Assembly: GCA_032622095.1 (NCBI GenBank)
Contig: CP136064.1
Coordinates: 6,875,512-6,939,511, forward strand
Length of the DNA: 64,000 nt
From: Siphonodentalium dalli
Taxonomy: Eukaryota; Mollusca; Scaphopoda; Gadilida; Siphonodentaliidae
Direction: 5' to 3'
This document shows positions 18,167 to 29,957 of this stretch, in pieces. The first letter of the stretch is position 1; every line of letters starts with the position of its first letter. Under the pieces are notes generated by a model, which saw only the letters and a program-made list of their open reading frames with translations, was not told the origin of the DNA and did no database searches. The translations under genes were made by a program, and so were the position numbers.

Positions 18167-18718
18167 GTTTTTTTTTAAAAACCAAATTTGGTTTTGAACT
18201 TTGTCCCATATATGTAACCAAATTAGGTTTTGATCAAAACCAAATACCAAGCGCCAACTGGTTTTGATAAAAACCAAAATTGGTTTTGATAAAAACCCAA
18301 TAACAAGAGTATTTGGTTTTGATCAAAACCCAAATTGGTTTTGAACTTTTGTCCCATATATGTAACCAATTGGTATTGAGCACTTGATCAATATATGAAA
18401 CCAATTTTGGTTTTGATCAAAACCAAATGGTATTGAGCACTTGATCAATATATGAAACCAATTTTGGTTTTGATCAAAACCAAATGGTATTGAGCACTTG
18501 ATCAATATATGAAACCAATTTTGGTTTTGATCAAAACCAAATGGTATTGAGCAATTGGTTTCATTCAAAACCCAAATTGGTATTGAACTTTTGTCCCATA
18601 TATGTAACCAAATTAGGTTTTGATCAAAACCAAATACCAAGCGCCAACTGGTTTTGATCAAAACCCAAACTGGTTTTATATATGAAACCAATTTTGGTTT
18701 TGTTTGGTTTTGACCAAA
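18167..18718. repeat. Palindromic satellite built on GGTTTTGATCAAAACC
   Basis: The 16-bp palindrome GGTTTTGATCAAAACC and its shorter TTGGTATTGATC-type variants recur across 550 bp. A 57-bp unit starting TGGTATTGAGCACTTGATCA repeats at 18371, 18428 and 18485, with a degraded fourth at 18542. A longer unit with TTTGTCCCATATATGTAACC is present near 18200 and 18590. Confidence 0.9.
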
Positions 18719-19898
18719 AAGTTACTTTTTTGCACAATTTATTGATAAATGTGCCATACAACATACTTATGCAACCTTTAAGGGTACTGTACACTAAATC
18801 CACCCATTTATTGTACCATATCCATACTCAACAAAATATATGCAACACATGAATGAATTTGGTTTTCCAAGTTCGACATGTAAAATTATAATGAAAATTA
18901 ATTTATGACCCAAGTCATAAATTGATTTTTATTATAATTACCAATCCATTGATATATTAAAGGGCTAATTATAAAAAGGCTTTAGACAGTCTGAAACAGA
19001 TGCCACCAGATTCCATTTCCAGTACAAAAATTCAGCTGATCACTTGCATGCTACAGGCTATCAAATTTCTATATTATGCCTTTCATACCCTCCCACAAAC
19101 ATACACGTACATGTATATGGGTTCTTTTTGCCAATTGGTCAAATCTTAAATTATACGAAAACCCATTATTTTTGATGGTTTCTACCATAATAATGTTGGT
19201 TGCCAAGTATTAAACAGAAAATAAACGGTGACCATGTAATTTTTTTGTTTACGGTTATCACTTATTTACTGTTTACACAGTCCTGACATTATTATGATAG
19301 AAACAGTTGGTACGCAAACAGTCAAGTGTTTCTCACATAATTTTGTGATTAATTTTTCAAGTGTGCATGCTGGCATAGAACTAAATTCCACAAGATGCTG
19401 CAAGATGTGGCAAATTACATGTAAAATTTCCTGAAATCACAAACCTCTGAGGACTATTCTACCATTTAAGTGCTGTCAGTAACCTTAAATTGAGGCATGT
19501 AATTTGCCTGCACATGTGAGGGCCACCCCATTCATGAATCATATCATAAGCAACCAAAATTAATAGTCGAAGATGAAGTAAATTGTCCAAATGACATAAT
19601 TGGTTGCATCAATGTTGAATGAAGTTTTAAGATAAACATCAATGAAGACACAGTGAGATTTTGAAAATTTAACTTTAATTCAAACATATCCAGCAGGAAT
19701 AATTGTCATCCTAGCCATTCTTCCACAGCAGTGTATATTCCTGATGTATGTGCACACCTCACCATTGCAACAATTGCAATGAATTAACACTTAATATATA
19801 GTTCATCACACCCTTCTTATATTGAACATTCCCAAGAATGACAGCTCATCTGTTTTACACCTGTCATGCAGTAGAAATTTAAAGATCAGCAAACTCCT
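18719..19898. other. No feature recognised
   Basis: AT-rich sequence without supported genes or strong repeats. Confidence 0.45.
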
Positions 19899-20113
19899 TT
19901 ATATTCGCATCTGATGAATATAGCAGCACTTGACAGCATAGCATGTTACTAACTTCCCACAGGCTGCACCACACTTGTATATTGTGGTGCAATATTTATT
20001 AATGAAAAGTTGACGAATAACATATTGTATCTGCACAGATAACACACATGCCTCCTCTGTATGCTGTGCACATTCTGGTACTAAAGTTTCCAATGCCAGT
20101 GAACGAACATACT
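19899..20113 (-). CDS. Possible cysteine-rich 3'-terminal exon
   Basis: On the minus strand a good acceptor (TTTCTTTTCAG, 20114-20124) precedes 215 bp open to a TAA at 19899. It encodes about 71 residues with nine cysteines (ECAQH, EEACV, KYCTTIYKCGAACGKLVTCY and KCCY). I do not recognise a family and found no matching upstream exon, so this could be chance. Confidence 0.22.
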
Positions 20114-20129
20114 CTGAAAAGAAATGCAT

Positions 20130-21100
20130 AAAATACTATGTTTAGGAAATGTCAGATTTAAAGACATATATTGCAGACTTATTTCATTGAATATTAAAAG
20201 CATTGTTAGGACATGGCAAAATATGCCCATGGCAATTCCAACAAAAGGCCTTTAACTCTGGTGAAATTGACGTGCTGAACCAAAACTCAAACTTGACCTG
20301 TATTTTGTACATTAAAACACACACATTTCAAATTTCATTCAACTCAGTTGAGACTATCTAAAGTTATCATCTGACATCTGGAATCCAAAAGCGAACTAAC
20401 AGACAGACATGCAGCATAATACATCCCCTTTTTTAAAACAGGCATATATGGGTGCATATAAACAATCAGTTAGTATCCAAACACTATCCCCACTGGAATT
20501 ATGTAGCAAAAACCTGAGATTAAGAACTAAAATTCCAACCATATCCACTGTAGCATTTCAGAGAATACAACTGTTGAACCACGCACAAATGTAAACATTT
20601 ACTACTTTATTCAGGGCACCTTATTGAGTATAAACATTACTGAAATGATTGTCCCACAACTATTATACTAGTCACTGACTTTAATTGTTGTTTTCTGACT
20701 ATTTGGATAAATTATTTTGGCATGATTGTTTATTATTCCATCAGCAGGTCCGGGAACACCTCACTGGATTGTTTCACATCACTTTAATTTGTCTTTAAAA
20801 GCACATCAGGTTATTGAATATTTACCAGGCCATTTATAAGGCTATCATGGCTATGGTTTATATAGTGTCATCAGTATTCTGTGAATTAAAGTGCAAAATG
20901 CAGTGATTATTCACCCCCCCCCAATTGCCCCTGTTATTTGAATCTCCAGTTACCCTTCACAGGTATTATTTTATTTAGTCTTATTCCATACCATGACACT
21001 TAGAAGTACACAATCTGCTAGACATTATTTGTTTGGACTCTTTTCCATAGGTAGGGAATTTAGACCTAAATTCAACAAACATACAACATAAGGCTTTTTG
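20130..21100. other. No feature recognised; short C-run
   Basis: No supported gene. A run of about nine to ten C residues lies near 20913-20922. Confidence 0.45.
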
Positions 21101-21457
21101 TTAAAGGTGCACAATCTGATCTGATTGTCCCCGGATCATCCAGTTACAACATGAACAACAACGGAAATTTACACCGAAAGCCAATAGTCATCCAACATTA
21201 CTTTTCATAATGTTATCTTCCGAAATTGATTTGCGATGACCTTGCGAGACCTCTCAATATCTTGTATATCTGCATATTTCTAGAAGAAGTCAGTGGAATG
21301 TTTGGTAGGCTGATAAATAATCGAGGTGGATAAAATTAACAAATTTGATAACTCAGAGCTTTGAGGGATAGGATCCTCAACTCAAATAAAATATTATTTA
21401 AACACGAAGCTGAAGAAATAGTTATTTAGGGGGCGTCAAATCAGATTATACATATTC
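21101..21457. mobile_element. Diverged element-E copy
   Basis: The right arm at about 21349-21457 carries CAGAGCTTTGAGGGATAGGA and AAATAGTTATTTAGG, diverged from element E. A matching left end begins GTTAAAGGTGCACAATCTGA near 21101-21125. The copy is old; its borders are approximate. Confidence 0.5.
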
Positions 21458-21633
21458 TAAGTGATGCGTATTTATATAAAAACTTACATGTACAGTTGTA
21501 AATTGAATACATCCAAGTTCCAACTTTGGTCCAGTGTATGTCTTCCAGTCAATTTACTTCCACAGCAAGACTTCTAGCTGACAGTCCTCTATAAAATATA
21601 ACATACAGGTCTTATAAAATGATACCAACAAGC

Positions 21634-21877
21634 CTTGAAATAGTGTGTCTGTCATTTGCAGAATGAGGTCCCCGGAGAAAGAATTTAGTTATGGTACCCC
21701 ACATAGTGGGCTAGCATCACCAAATTCACCCTCTGTGAACCTCCTTCTGCTGAGGTGTAAGCAGCATGAGCTCTCCAGAGGGTGTATTTGGTGATGCTAG
21801 CCCACTGTGCAGGGTACCATCACTAAACTCACCCTCTGGGGACATCATTCTGCAAATGACAGGCACACCATTTCAAG
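21634..21877. mobile_element. 244-bp hairpin MITE
   Basis: A long inverted repeat from CTTGAAATAGTGTGTCTGTC to GACAGGCACACCATTTCAAG with arms of about 110 bp. The arms contain GAATGAGGTCCCC and GGGGACATCATTC, and GGGCTAGCATCACCAAATTC against its complement. The small loop lies near 21750. One arm also occurs at 8700-8757. Non-coding. Confidence 0.85.
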
Positions 21878-22836
21878 ACTTGGACATGCACTAGTATATG
21901 AAATGACATGTACATCTATAGATTAACTTAAAATATCACATATTGTTCTGGATATAAATCTTTTCAATGTACTGGCCACGACATATAGGATTTCAAAAAA
22001 GAAAACATTATTGCAGGCATGTCATACATGTAGCATGGTTTGATGACAGGTGAAATACCCATCATGGGTGGGGTGTTAGTAATCACATTCTTCATGACTT
22101 CGGGGCGGGCGGCCTTCATTTATGTTATAGTTTAGAAATAACATTTATCAAATTATGATAATTTCCTCAAGAAGATACTATTATATAGTATAGCATAATT
22201 ATTATATGAATGTGATATTATTCACAAAACACGCTTTGTGTCAGAGAAAATGCAAGTCGAACAAAAGAGCAGTGAATTGTTTATAAGCAGAGTCACGATA
22301 ATGCATCATTTCCTTATATTTGGATTTGTGTTTGGTGCATCTACAACTTACAACTCACAATACTATCATAGTAAATTCCTTATTTGGTCTGTATTACCAT
22401 ATTTTAGTTAAGAGAGAATCCTAACTGGATAAGGGGGTGAGCTCGGAAAATAATTCAGCCACGTATGCTGATTTTTACATTTCGACCCTAGTTGGGACTC
22501 ACTCATCCCCACATCCAAATTGTTTTTCTGTTTTCGGCAGTTTTTTCAACCATATTTGGACACCCAACCCCCATTTTATCACTAAAACAGAGATTTGCGA
22601 GGGTGGGGGGGGGGGGGGAATTCACTGTAAACAGCTGTATATGAATTACTGTGCATTCATGGATGTTAACATAACATGTAAATAGGAATGTGTCATTTTG
22701 GGGTCATTCGGCTAAAAAAAACATGGCTGCCAGTGGCCATCTTGGATTTCAAAATTTGCAACAAAATACAACACGATAACTGCCTGCAGCCAGTTTAGCA
22801 GTTAGAATTACATTATTTCTCTTATTCTAAGGTGTT
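21878..22836. other. No gene recognised; G-run
   Basis: No supported gene. A G-rich run is present near 22604-22617. Confidence 0.45.
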
Positions 22837-24091
22837 TTAAAGGTACTCAATCCGATCAGACGCTCCTAAATTACTATTTCTTTGGCTTCGGGGTTAAAAT
22901 ATATTTGAATCGTGTCAAGGAACCTACCTGTCAAAGCTCAGCGTGATCAGATATAGATTTTTCAAGTTAGTTATTTAAATTCTTTCTGGGCCAGAAACTA
23001 GAGTTGAGTGGTAAATTATTACCGCTTGAGTTTTCTGTTTAAACCAATTAATAACCCCGAAGCCAAAGAAATAGTAATTTAGGAGCGTCTGATTACAGAG
23101 GCGAACTGGCCGATCGGGAGTCAGGAAATTTCCCGATGGGCCGGAGGCCGGAAAAATTCTGATTCCACGTGATTTTCTATCAAGCGAGAATCCGAGGGTT
23201 TTTTTACGGTTTGGGGGGGGGGGGGTATATGTGGTTGGGCCGCAAATGAAACCGACGTGGGCCGCCACATGTGTTGTTTAACCAGCCGTGTATCCAATAA
23301 GATGGTACTCTTCTCACATAAATTCATGAGGGCAGAGGCGGACTGCATGGCCGATCGGGAGACCGGGAAAATTCCGGACGTGGGCCGCCACATGTGTTGT
23401 TTAACCAGCCGAATTGGCTCATCGTAATTTTGACATTAAATGAACTTGTCGGCATCATATAACACCACGTAAAGACCCCATTAATCTCGAGATTTTAACG
23501 GTAACTCCCAGCTGTAAATCCCAAAACAATTCTTACCCACCCCTCCCCCAATTGAAATTTACAAGAAAATAGGAACGCTTCAGTTGATGCCAGTCTAGTT
23601 TATCGGATTCGAGATTTTCTTGTATAGTTTTCAAAATGTTCTCACCCCGGGCCGAACAACCATGAACAGCCCGGTGTGTCCTGGTCTCTTGTCCGTAGCC
23701 GCGTGCATTTGTCTGGAGTTAGACCGCTAGATGTTAGATTTTATGCAATTTTTCAGGTAAAAATATCTGAATGGTCTCATACCGGGAATATATAGAACCA
23801 TGGTTTATGAATATATATGATATTAGACCAGAGATGCAAATGGAATTATGCAAAAACATGTATTTGGTCTGCATCTGATTCAAGGGGGGGGGGGGGGTGT
23901 AAATGGAATTATGCAAAAATATGTATTTGGTCTGATTCTGATTCAAGGGGGGGGGGTGCAGTTGGAATTTTCCAAGGTGGACTGTGGACGCCCCCCCCCC
24001 CCCCCAAACAGATGGGCCGGTATTATATTAATTTCCCGGGCCGGTTTCTTGGCCCAGTCCGCCTCTGTCTAATTGGATTGAGTACCTTTAA
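22837..24091. mobile_element. Element-E copy split by an hAT-like insertion
   Basis: TTAA at 22837-22840 and AGGTACTCAATCC start the left arm (to about 22965). GGATTGAGTACCT plus TTAA (24088-24091) closes the element. The right arm is interrupted after GGAGCGTC by the insertion at 23096-24067. Without it the element is about 275 bp, and its right arm lacks the inner part. Confidence 0.75.
23096..24067. mobile_element. hAT-like non-autonomous element
   Basis: A 972-bp insertion with ends CAGAGGCGAACTGGCC and GGCCCAGTCCGCCTCTG. The flanking octamers TCTGATTA (23088-23095) and TCTAATTG (24068-24075) look like an 8-bp target duplication with two mismatches. CAGNG termini with 8-bp duplications are typical of hAT elements (family knowledge). 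An internal second copy of the left end begins at about 23334, and GACGTGGGCCGCCACATGTG occurs twice (about 23253 and 23377). G- or C-runs of 9-14 lie near 23215, 23885, 23947 and 23991. No transposase. Confidence 0.7.
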
Positions 24092-24681
24092 GCCAAACTC
24101 ATTGCTAAAACAGTAAAAAAAACATGCAGGAAATTTTTTTTGGAGTTGCGGAAAAATAAATTTGGTCCCGTCGACCACACATCCACCCCGGCATACATGC
24201 CCTGAACCCCCCCCCCCCCCCCACTAACTGGATTGAGAAATATTCAATTCTTTGCAAGAACAATTACATTATTTTTATCTGATGATTTCCCAATCATGAA
24301 GTAATGTGGATTAGCTAGATTATGAACTGACAGCGGGTTGAGTGGGTCAATTACAATAAAATTTGGTGTGATTTCAATGCGATTATTGATTGCGCCAATA
24401 ATTTTATCTTCGCCTTCCAGCGCAACGGAACATTTTCATTGAACGATCCGATAGTTCCGAGTGTCCATTCGGAAGTAATGTAGTTTTCCATTGAAATTGA
24501 TGTTTGTAAATAAATCACTGTTTAATTGTTATATATTCATCAAGAATTTGCTTGTGAAAAATCATTGTAAATGTGTTAAATATTGATGAATGCGTAGTTC
24601 CCAAATTGCAAACTAGAATCAAGCTTGATGTGGTCATTTTTCCAAGAATTCTTTGAGCGCCCTGTAGGCCTATGTATTTAG
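24092..24681. other. No gene recognised; C-run
   Basis: A run of about fourteen C residues lies near 24208-24222. Nothing else recognised. Confidence 0.45.
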
Positions 24682-25399
24682 GGGCTTGTTACATGAGCGG
24701 GACAACTCGGTTAGCCGGGACAACCCGGTCTACCGGGTGCCTAGGTCCTCTGTGCTGACTGACTAAAATAATGGTGTGCTGTTACAAGAGCCGCATCAAC
24801 TCGTCAAACCGAGTTCGCTGGGACAACTCGGTTAGCTAGCTGGGACAACTCGGTTAGCTAGCTGGAACAACTCGGTTAGCTAGTTGGGACAACTCGGTTG
24901 ACGTTGACTACGGAGTTGTCCCAGCTAACCGAGTTGTCTCAGCTCACATAACAGCATGATTGATTTGTCCCCGCAGACTGTGTTGTCTCGGCTAAGTGTA
25001 CATTCAGACGACCACGATACACATCGTAAGTGGAGGGATCGGGCCCGACGAGATCGTGGATAGTTTGTTCAGACGATTGCGATGTCACGTGCATTATTCT
25101 ACCGTAGGTTGTTCTAAAGCATGTGATTGACTACCCTACGACCATTTCCAGCTACGATTTTTACATACACACGACTGCGATTACGTCGCAAGTGGAAGTA
25201 ACCAAGGATACGCCACGATATCGTATCTAAAATCAAACACTGTCTGATATTATTTTTTGTTCTACGATTTAGACGTGAGCATGCGCACTCCATCTTCCTG
25301 TTACTTCCTACGACGAAAATCCTTCCACTTACGATTGAATCGTGGTCGTCTGAAGGTTCACTAACCGAGATGTCCCGGCTCATGTAACATAACAAGCCC
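24682..25399. mobile_element. Nested TIR element with GACAACTCGGTTAGC repeats
   Basis: Outer ends GGGCTTGTTACATGAGC and GGCTCATGTAACATAACAAGCCC-type complement, with CTCGGTTAG inside each, bound 718 bp. Within lie a second inverted pair at 24778-24956 (TGCTGTTACAAGAGC and GCTCACATAACAGCA), tandem GGGACAACTCGGTTAGCTAG units, and a third complete inverted repeat at 25000-25357. No protein. Confidence 0.7.
25000..25357. mobile_element. Inner TIR element
   Basis: The left end TTCAGACGACCACGATAC with CGTAAGTGGA pairs with the right end TCCACTTACG followed by ATCGTGGTCGTCTGAA. The interior has further partial copies such as GTCGCAAGTGGAAGT. It appears inserted in, or captured by, the outer 24682-25399 element. 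Confidence 0.65.
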
Positions 25400-26060
25400 A
25401 CGCGAGGAAATTCTTAATTTAAGTCAACAAGACAGGTAGAAAAATTGCTATCATGACTTCATTGTGTTAACAGTAGACACTGATAGAACCACATGAATAG
25501 TGGTCATTATATCAATGTGAAGACAAATATTTTGGGAATATATGTCTGCCGAAAGATCATGAGGGAAACTAAAAGCTGCCTCGAGGTAATTTATTTTTTT
25601 AGGAAAATTATACGGGTAATCAGTTTGTATGCCGTAATTTTCTGCCTATATGACCTTACCTGTTTGGGTCCGTGGGCAGCAAGTAGACACAAGTGAGGCT
25701 CAGTGGTCGTGCAGCATGTGCTAATTTCATAATTTTCAATAATTCGAAGATACGAATACATGCAAATAATTTTTTGATTTGTAATTTGTGCATGATTAAA
25801 ATAGGTCGTAAATATCGGGTCCATTTATTGAACGACGTATAGTCATGTCCATATAAATAAAACATCATACAACTGTTGTTAGCATTAAGTTTTTATATTT
25901 AAAACAATAATTATTCAGTGGGTGCGGGTGGAAAAAAGTAACCCCTTAGCCTTAGTAAGCCCATAAAAAAATTTGTCTATGTTGTGACATAATTATCTTC
26001 ATTTTGATTATATGATTAATTAATGAAATATTATAAAATTCAAACAGGTCTGGGTGATCC
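25400..26060. other. No feature recognised
   Basis: AT-rich sequence with no supported gene or clear repeat. Confidence 0.5.
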
Positions 26061-26069
26061 ATTTGTCAA

Positions 26070-27310
26070 TTTTGTGCTTAAGAATAAATGATAATGATTT
26101 GTGCTCATTTGTAAATAATTTCGCGCTTAAGTGTAAATAATTTGTGCTTAAGAGTAAATAATTTGCACTTTTGCGCAAATAATGAATAAATGTGAAAATG
26201 CTTTCCTACTCTTACAATTTAGTTAGACCGGTGTCAGAGAAGGTACTGACAGGAAGACTTTAGACCAATTGGTCTAGACGTTTCAGACCGATCGGTCAAA
26301 TAAAGAACATTCGATGGTTCACCAATATGGGATGCGATTTTAACATTTGTACCTTATTTGCGCTTGAGCATAAATATGATCCATAATTTTTTGATTCTAA
26401 AGTTTAAGTAATTTGCGCATGGCCTCCCATACACCTATTCACCTAGACCTGATAAATTCCCATGAATCATGATAATTTTCAAACGGAACGACAACTTTTT
26501 ATCAAATAAACTGCCAAATGTCTTTTTCAACTTTAAGATTTTTTTTATGAAAATTTTATGTCTTATCTATTGGCAAATTGTCAACATTCAATCTGTTTAG
26601 ACTGATTGCCCAACACATTTAGACAGATCGGTCTAAATGAAGATTGATTTGTGGTTCACCCATATTGGTATGGGAGGCCAAATTCATATTTAATAGCTAC
26701 TTATGCTTAAGGGTTCAAAATAGATTTAATATTGAGAGAATCCAATTAGTCATAAAGCACTGAAAATTTAAAAATACACTTAAGCGCACTGCCATTACGC
26801 TTAAGCATAACATATTTTTATAGCCTTATTACCTTACATATAATGATATAATCTAAGCTCGATATTTGTCAAAAGTTACTAGCATCAGGAATTGGCTGCA
26901 TCCATTTCAGCTTCAGGGGAGTTTTCACATATGGAATATGAATTACGCTTAAGCGTATTGACATTACGCTTAAGCATAACAACATTACGCTTAAGCGTAA
27001 TGGTTTTACGCTTAAGTTTAATAGATGATGCTTTGAAAAACATATTAAATGGAAATCTGAATTACGCTCATGCGTAATGTCTTAATGCATTACACTTCAG
27101 CGTAATTGGCTATTAAATGTGAATTTGAACTCCCATACAATATGGGACATGGTTTTAATATTTACTTCTTATTTGCACTTAACTTAAGCATATATATGAA
27201 AATTATGATCTTTTCGTGCTTAAGCGTAAATGATTTGCATTTGAGCAAAATAATTTGCATTTACGCGTAAGTGATTTAAGCTTAAGCGCAAATAAGGAAT
27301 AAATGTAAAA
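26070..27310. repeat. Region dense in GCTTAAGC-type palindromes
   Basis: Variants of TTACGCTTAAGCGTAAT and GCTTAAGNGTAAAT occur repeatedly over 1.2 kb. A cluster at 26940-27020 has four copies in about 75 bp. Also present are four GACCGATCGGTC-like words near 26235-26295 and 26600-26640. No gene recognised. Confidence 0.7.
26448..26581 (+). repeat. Diverged 130-bp direct repeat, left copy (right copy 27352-27480)
   Basis: CTGATAAATT, TTTTTATCAAAT, TTTTTCAACTT and GATGAAAATTT-type words occur in the same order at both places. They bracket the GCTTAAGC-rich block, so the whole region may be a duplicated unit. Confidence 0.55.
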
Positions 27311-27756
27311 GTACATGCCATTCCATAAACATGACCTAAAGTTCTAAACCTGATAAATTACTGTGAACATGATCAATTTGAAACAGCTTTACCAATTTTT
27401 TATCAAATTTACTGAGAAATTTATTTTTCAACTTGAAGTCTTTTTGATGAAAATTTGTTATCTCTTATCCATTGACAAAGGCATAATCTTATTTGTTGAG
27501 TTTGAAATGTTCTGTCACTTCTCTATCGTGTTGGTGCCCATATTATGGCATATATGAGCTTTTGTGCTGATACAAAATATGTGTGAAGATTTCGTGTAAA
27601 GTTGAAGTCGAAACCGAAAGCATCCTATAATTAAAAGTTTGTAGATACATACATGTCAAGATTCCCGAAGATAAGATTGTCCGGCCATCAGGAAACATAT
27701 CTGTGATCACCCATTGAACCAGTCTAAGTTATTTGCTGTGATTTTAACACTAGAAT

Positions 27757-28140
27757 GTGTTTCAGTCGCTTCGAAATAAAATGGCGACCTCCAATCTGGC
27801 CGTGTGCTCCACGGAAACAGTAACGATAACTCTTGAAGACTATCGGTCAAAACCAATATATGGTATTGAACATGTCCTCAAAACCAAGGGATTCAGATTT
27901 GGTTTTGATCAAAACCAAGGGAATCAGATTTGGTATTGATCAATACCAATAAAAACCGAATTTATTGTCAGTGTGCAGATGCACCAGAATTCCCTTATGA
28001 TGTTTGTTCTAGGACGTTTTCCACCAAATTCAATATGGAAGACCACAAGAAGGGGATGCACTAACTTTCACGATGCCAGTGCAGATGTACGAAATGTTAC
28101 AAATGGCGATCAAGTCTGAATAAACACGAAACGTAAAATG
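27757..28140 (+). pseudogene. Second decayed C2H2 zinc-finger locus
   Basis: An ATG at 27781 opens MATSNLAVCSTETVTITLED, then GGTTTTGATCAAAACC repeats (about 27880-27965). After these, PYDVCSRTFSTKFNMEDHKK is a C2H2 finger lacking its first cysteine. A stop and a frame change follow, then CRCTKCYKWRSSLNKHET, a shortened finger. The gene is broken by stops and missing ligands. The fingers and the adjoining palindromic repeat parallel the 17.7-18.7 kb locus. Confidence 0.5.
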
Positions 28141-29000
28141 TAAAAACTGATACACAAATACAGTGTTTCCATTTGATAGTATTTATTCTTTTTATCTCTC
28201 AATTGAAAGTCACGAGCATGCTCATGCACGGGATTGACTGACAGAAGGATTGTCTCTTATTTCAACACATATCCAGGAACGCGGATTCGTTTATTTTATT
28301 TTGGTGTTCAATCCTGATTTTTATACCCTACCCCCTTGAACACCAAAATTTCAAACCAAGAGAATAGCTCAATATATAATTTTTTCCAACCATAGTCAGT
28401 CTAATTGTGGTTTAGTTTGAATATTTCGACAAATATAGGTACATGTATAAACCAGTAGCAAAAAAGATGCCTCTAATTGTCGAAATATTCCAACTAAACT
28501 CACTTACACTGTTGCTGGAAAACAAAAACAGTAGTCGGTTTCAGTTTACTGTCTAAAATATGACTGATGGCTGAATTACTGTTGTAAAAGCCATTTTAAC
28601 ATTACATTTTGGATGGACAATTTGTTGGGGTTACAACAAAGTTATTTATTTAAAAAGTAATGCTATATTTTTCATACAGTTCCCATCAAAATCATCCTGA
28701 CCATGGCATGGCTTTAACGAGCATCAGGGACGTGGCGATAGGGATTTGGGGTGCCTCACCCCCTAATTTTAATAAAACAAATTCAACAGTTGGAAATTCA
28801 TACCAGACACATCATTTGTTTGACATTTTACACCACGTATAGGTTGAAATAGTTCTCATTTAATTTCCAACCAGTAATATTAGTGGGGAATATGTTTTTA
28901 GACCGCTGTTGAAGTTGACCAACAGCAAATGTTTCTATATTTGATCAAAGTTCTGTCTAACATTGTCATCTTGGTGGGCGAATCTTATGGTTCAGCGTCA
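28141..29000. other. No gene recognised; small hairpin inside
   Basis: A hairpin lies at 28410-28499 with arms GTTTAGTTTGAATATTTCG and CGAAATATTCCAACTAAAC. No supported gene. Confidence 0.5.
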
Positions 29001-29737
29001 GCTCGGGACACGTGGATAGTTACGTTGTCCTCGTTTACAGTAATTCGTCGACCCTGCTCACGACACAGCTCGGGACACGTGGATAGTTACGTTGTCCTCG
29101 TTTACAGTAATTCGTCGACCCTGCTCACGACACAGCTCGGGACACGTGGATAGTTACGTTGTCCTCGTTTACAGTAATTCGTCGACCCTGCTCACGACAC
29201 AGCTCGGGACACGTGGATAGTTACGTTGTTCTCGTTTACAGTGATTCGTCGACCCTGCTCACGACACAGCTCGGGATACGTGGATAGTTACGTTGTCCTC
29301 GTTTACAGTAATTCGTCGACCCTGCTCACGACACAGCTCGGGACACGTGGATAGTTACGTTGTTCTCGTGTACAGTGATTCGTCGACCCTGCTCACGACA
29401 CAGCTCGGGATACGTGGATAGTTACGTTGTCCTCGTTTACAGTAATTCGTCGACCCTGCTCACGACACAGCTCGGGACACGTGGATAGTTACGTTGTCCT
29501 CGTTTACAGTAATTCGTCGACCCTGCTCACGACACAGCTCGGGACACGTGGATAGTTATGTTGTCCTCGTTTACAGTAATTCGTCGACCCTGCTCACGAC
29601 ACAGCTCGGGACACGTGGATAGTTACGTTGTCCTCGTTTACAGTAATTCGTCGACCCTGCTCACGACACAGCTCGGGACACGTGGATAGTTACGTTGTCC
29701 TCGTTTACAGTAATTCGTCGATAGTGCTCACGATCAA
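29001..29737. repeat. 67-bp minisatellite, 11 copies
   Basis: Units start GCTCGGGACACGTGGATAG at 29001, 29068, 29135 and every 67 bp onward for eleven units. Each carries CACGTG and GTCGAC. Units differ at few positions, such as TTGTCCTCG to TTGTTCTCG in a subset that alternates in the middle of the array, suggesting amplification of multi-unit blocks. Confidence 0.95.
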
Positions 29738-29957
29738 GCTCGGGAATCATGGACAATGTTAGTACTGTGATTGCTTATCATTGTTTTATCTCGATGTTTC
29801 ATTTTGATGTTTCCTTGTGGAGTGCCCAACAGCTTCGCCAAATTTATTTCCCTCGTATTCACAGTAACAGCATTTGCACAACGTTGGATATCTTTCAGGC
29901 TGAAATGAGAAACAATGCGGTGTTTACTCATCATGCATACCTCATTAGGAACAATTA

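Noticed and set aside
25114-25401. 95-codon minus-strand frame
   Set aside because: It lies wholly within the nested TIR element and follows its inverted repeats.
29001-29737. CRISPR-like array
   Set aside because: The 67-bp units are contiguous tandem repeats without variable spacers, and the DNA is eukaryotic. The same applies to the 22- and 28-bp arrays.
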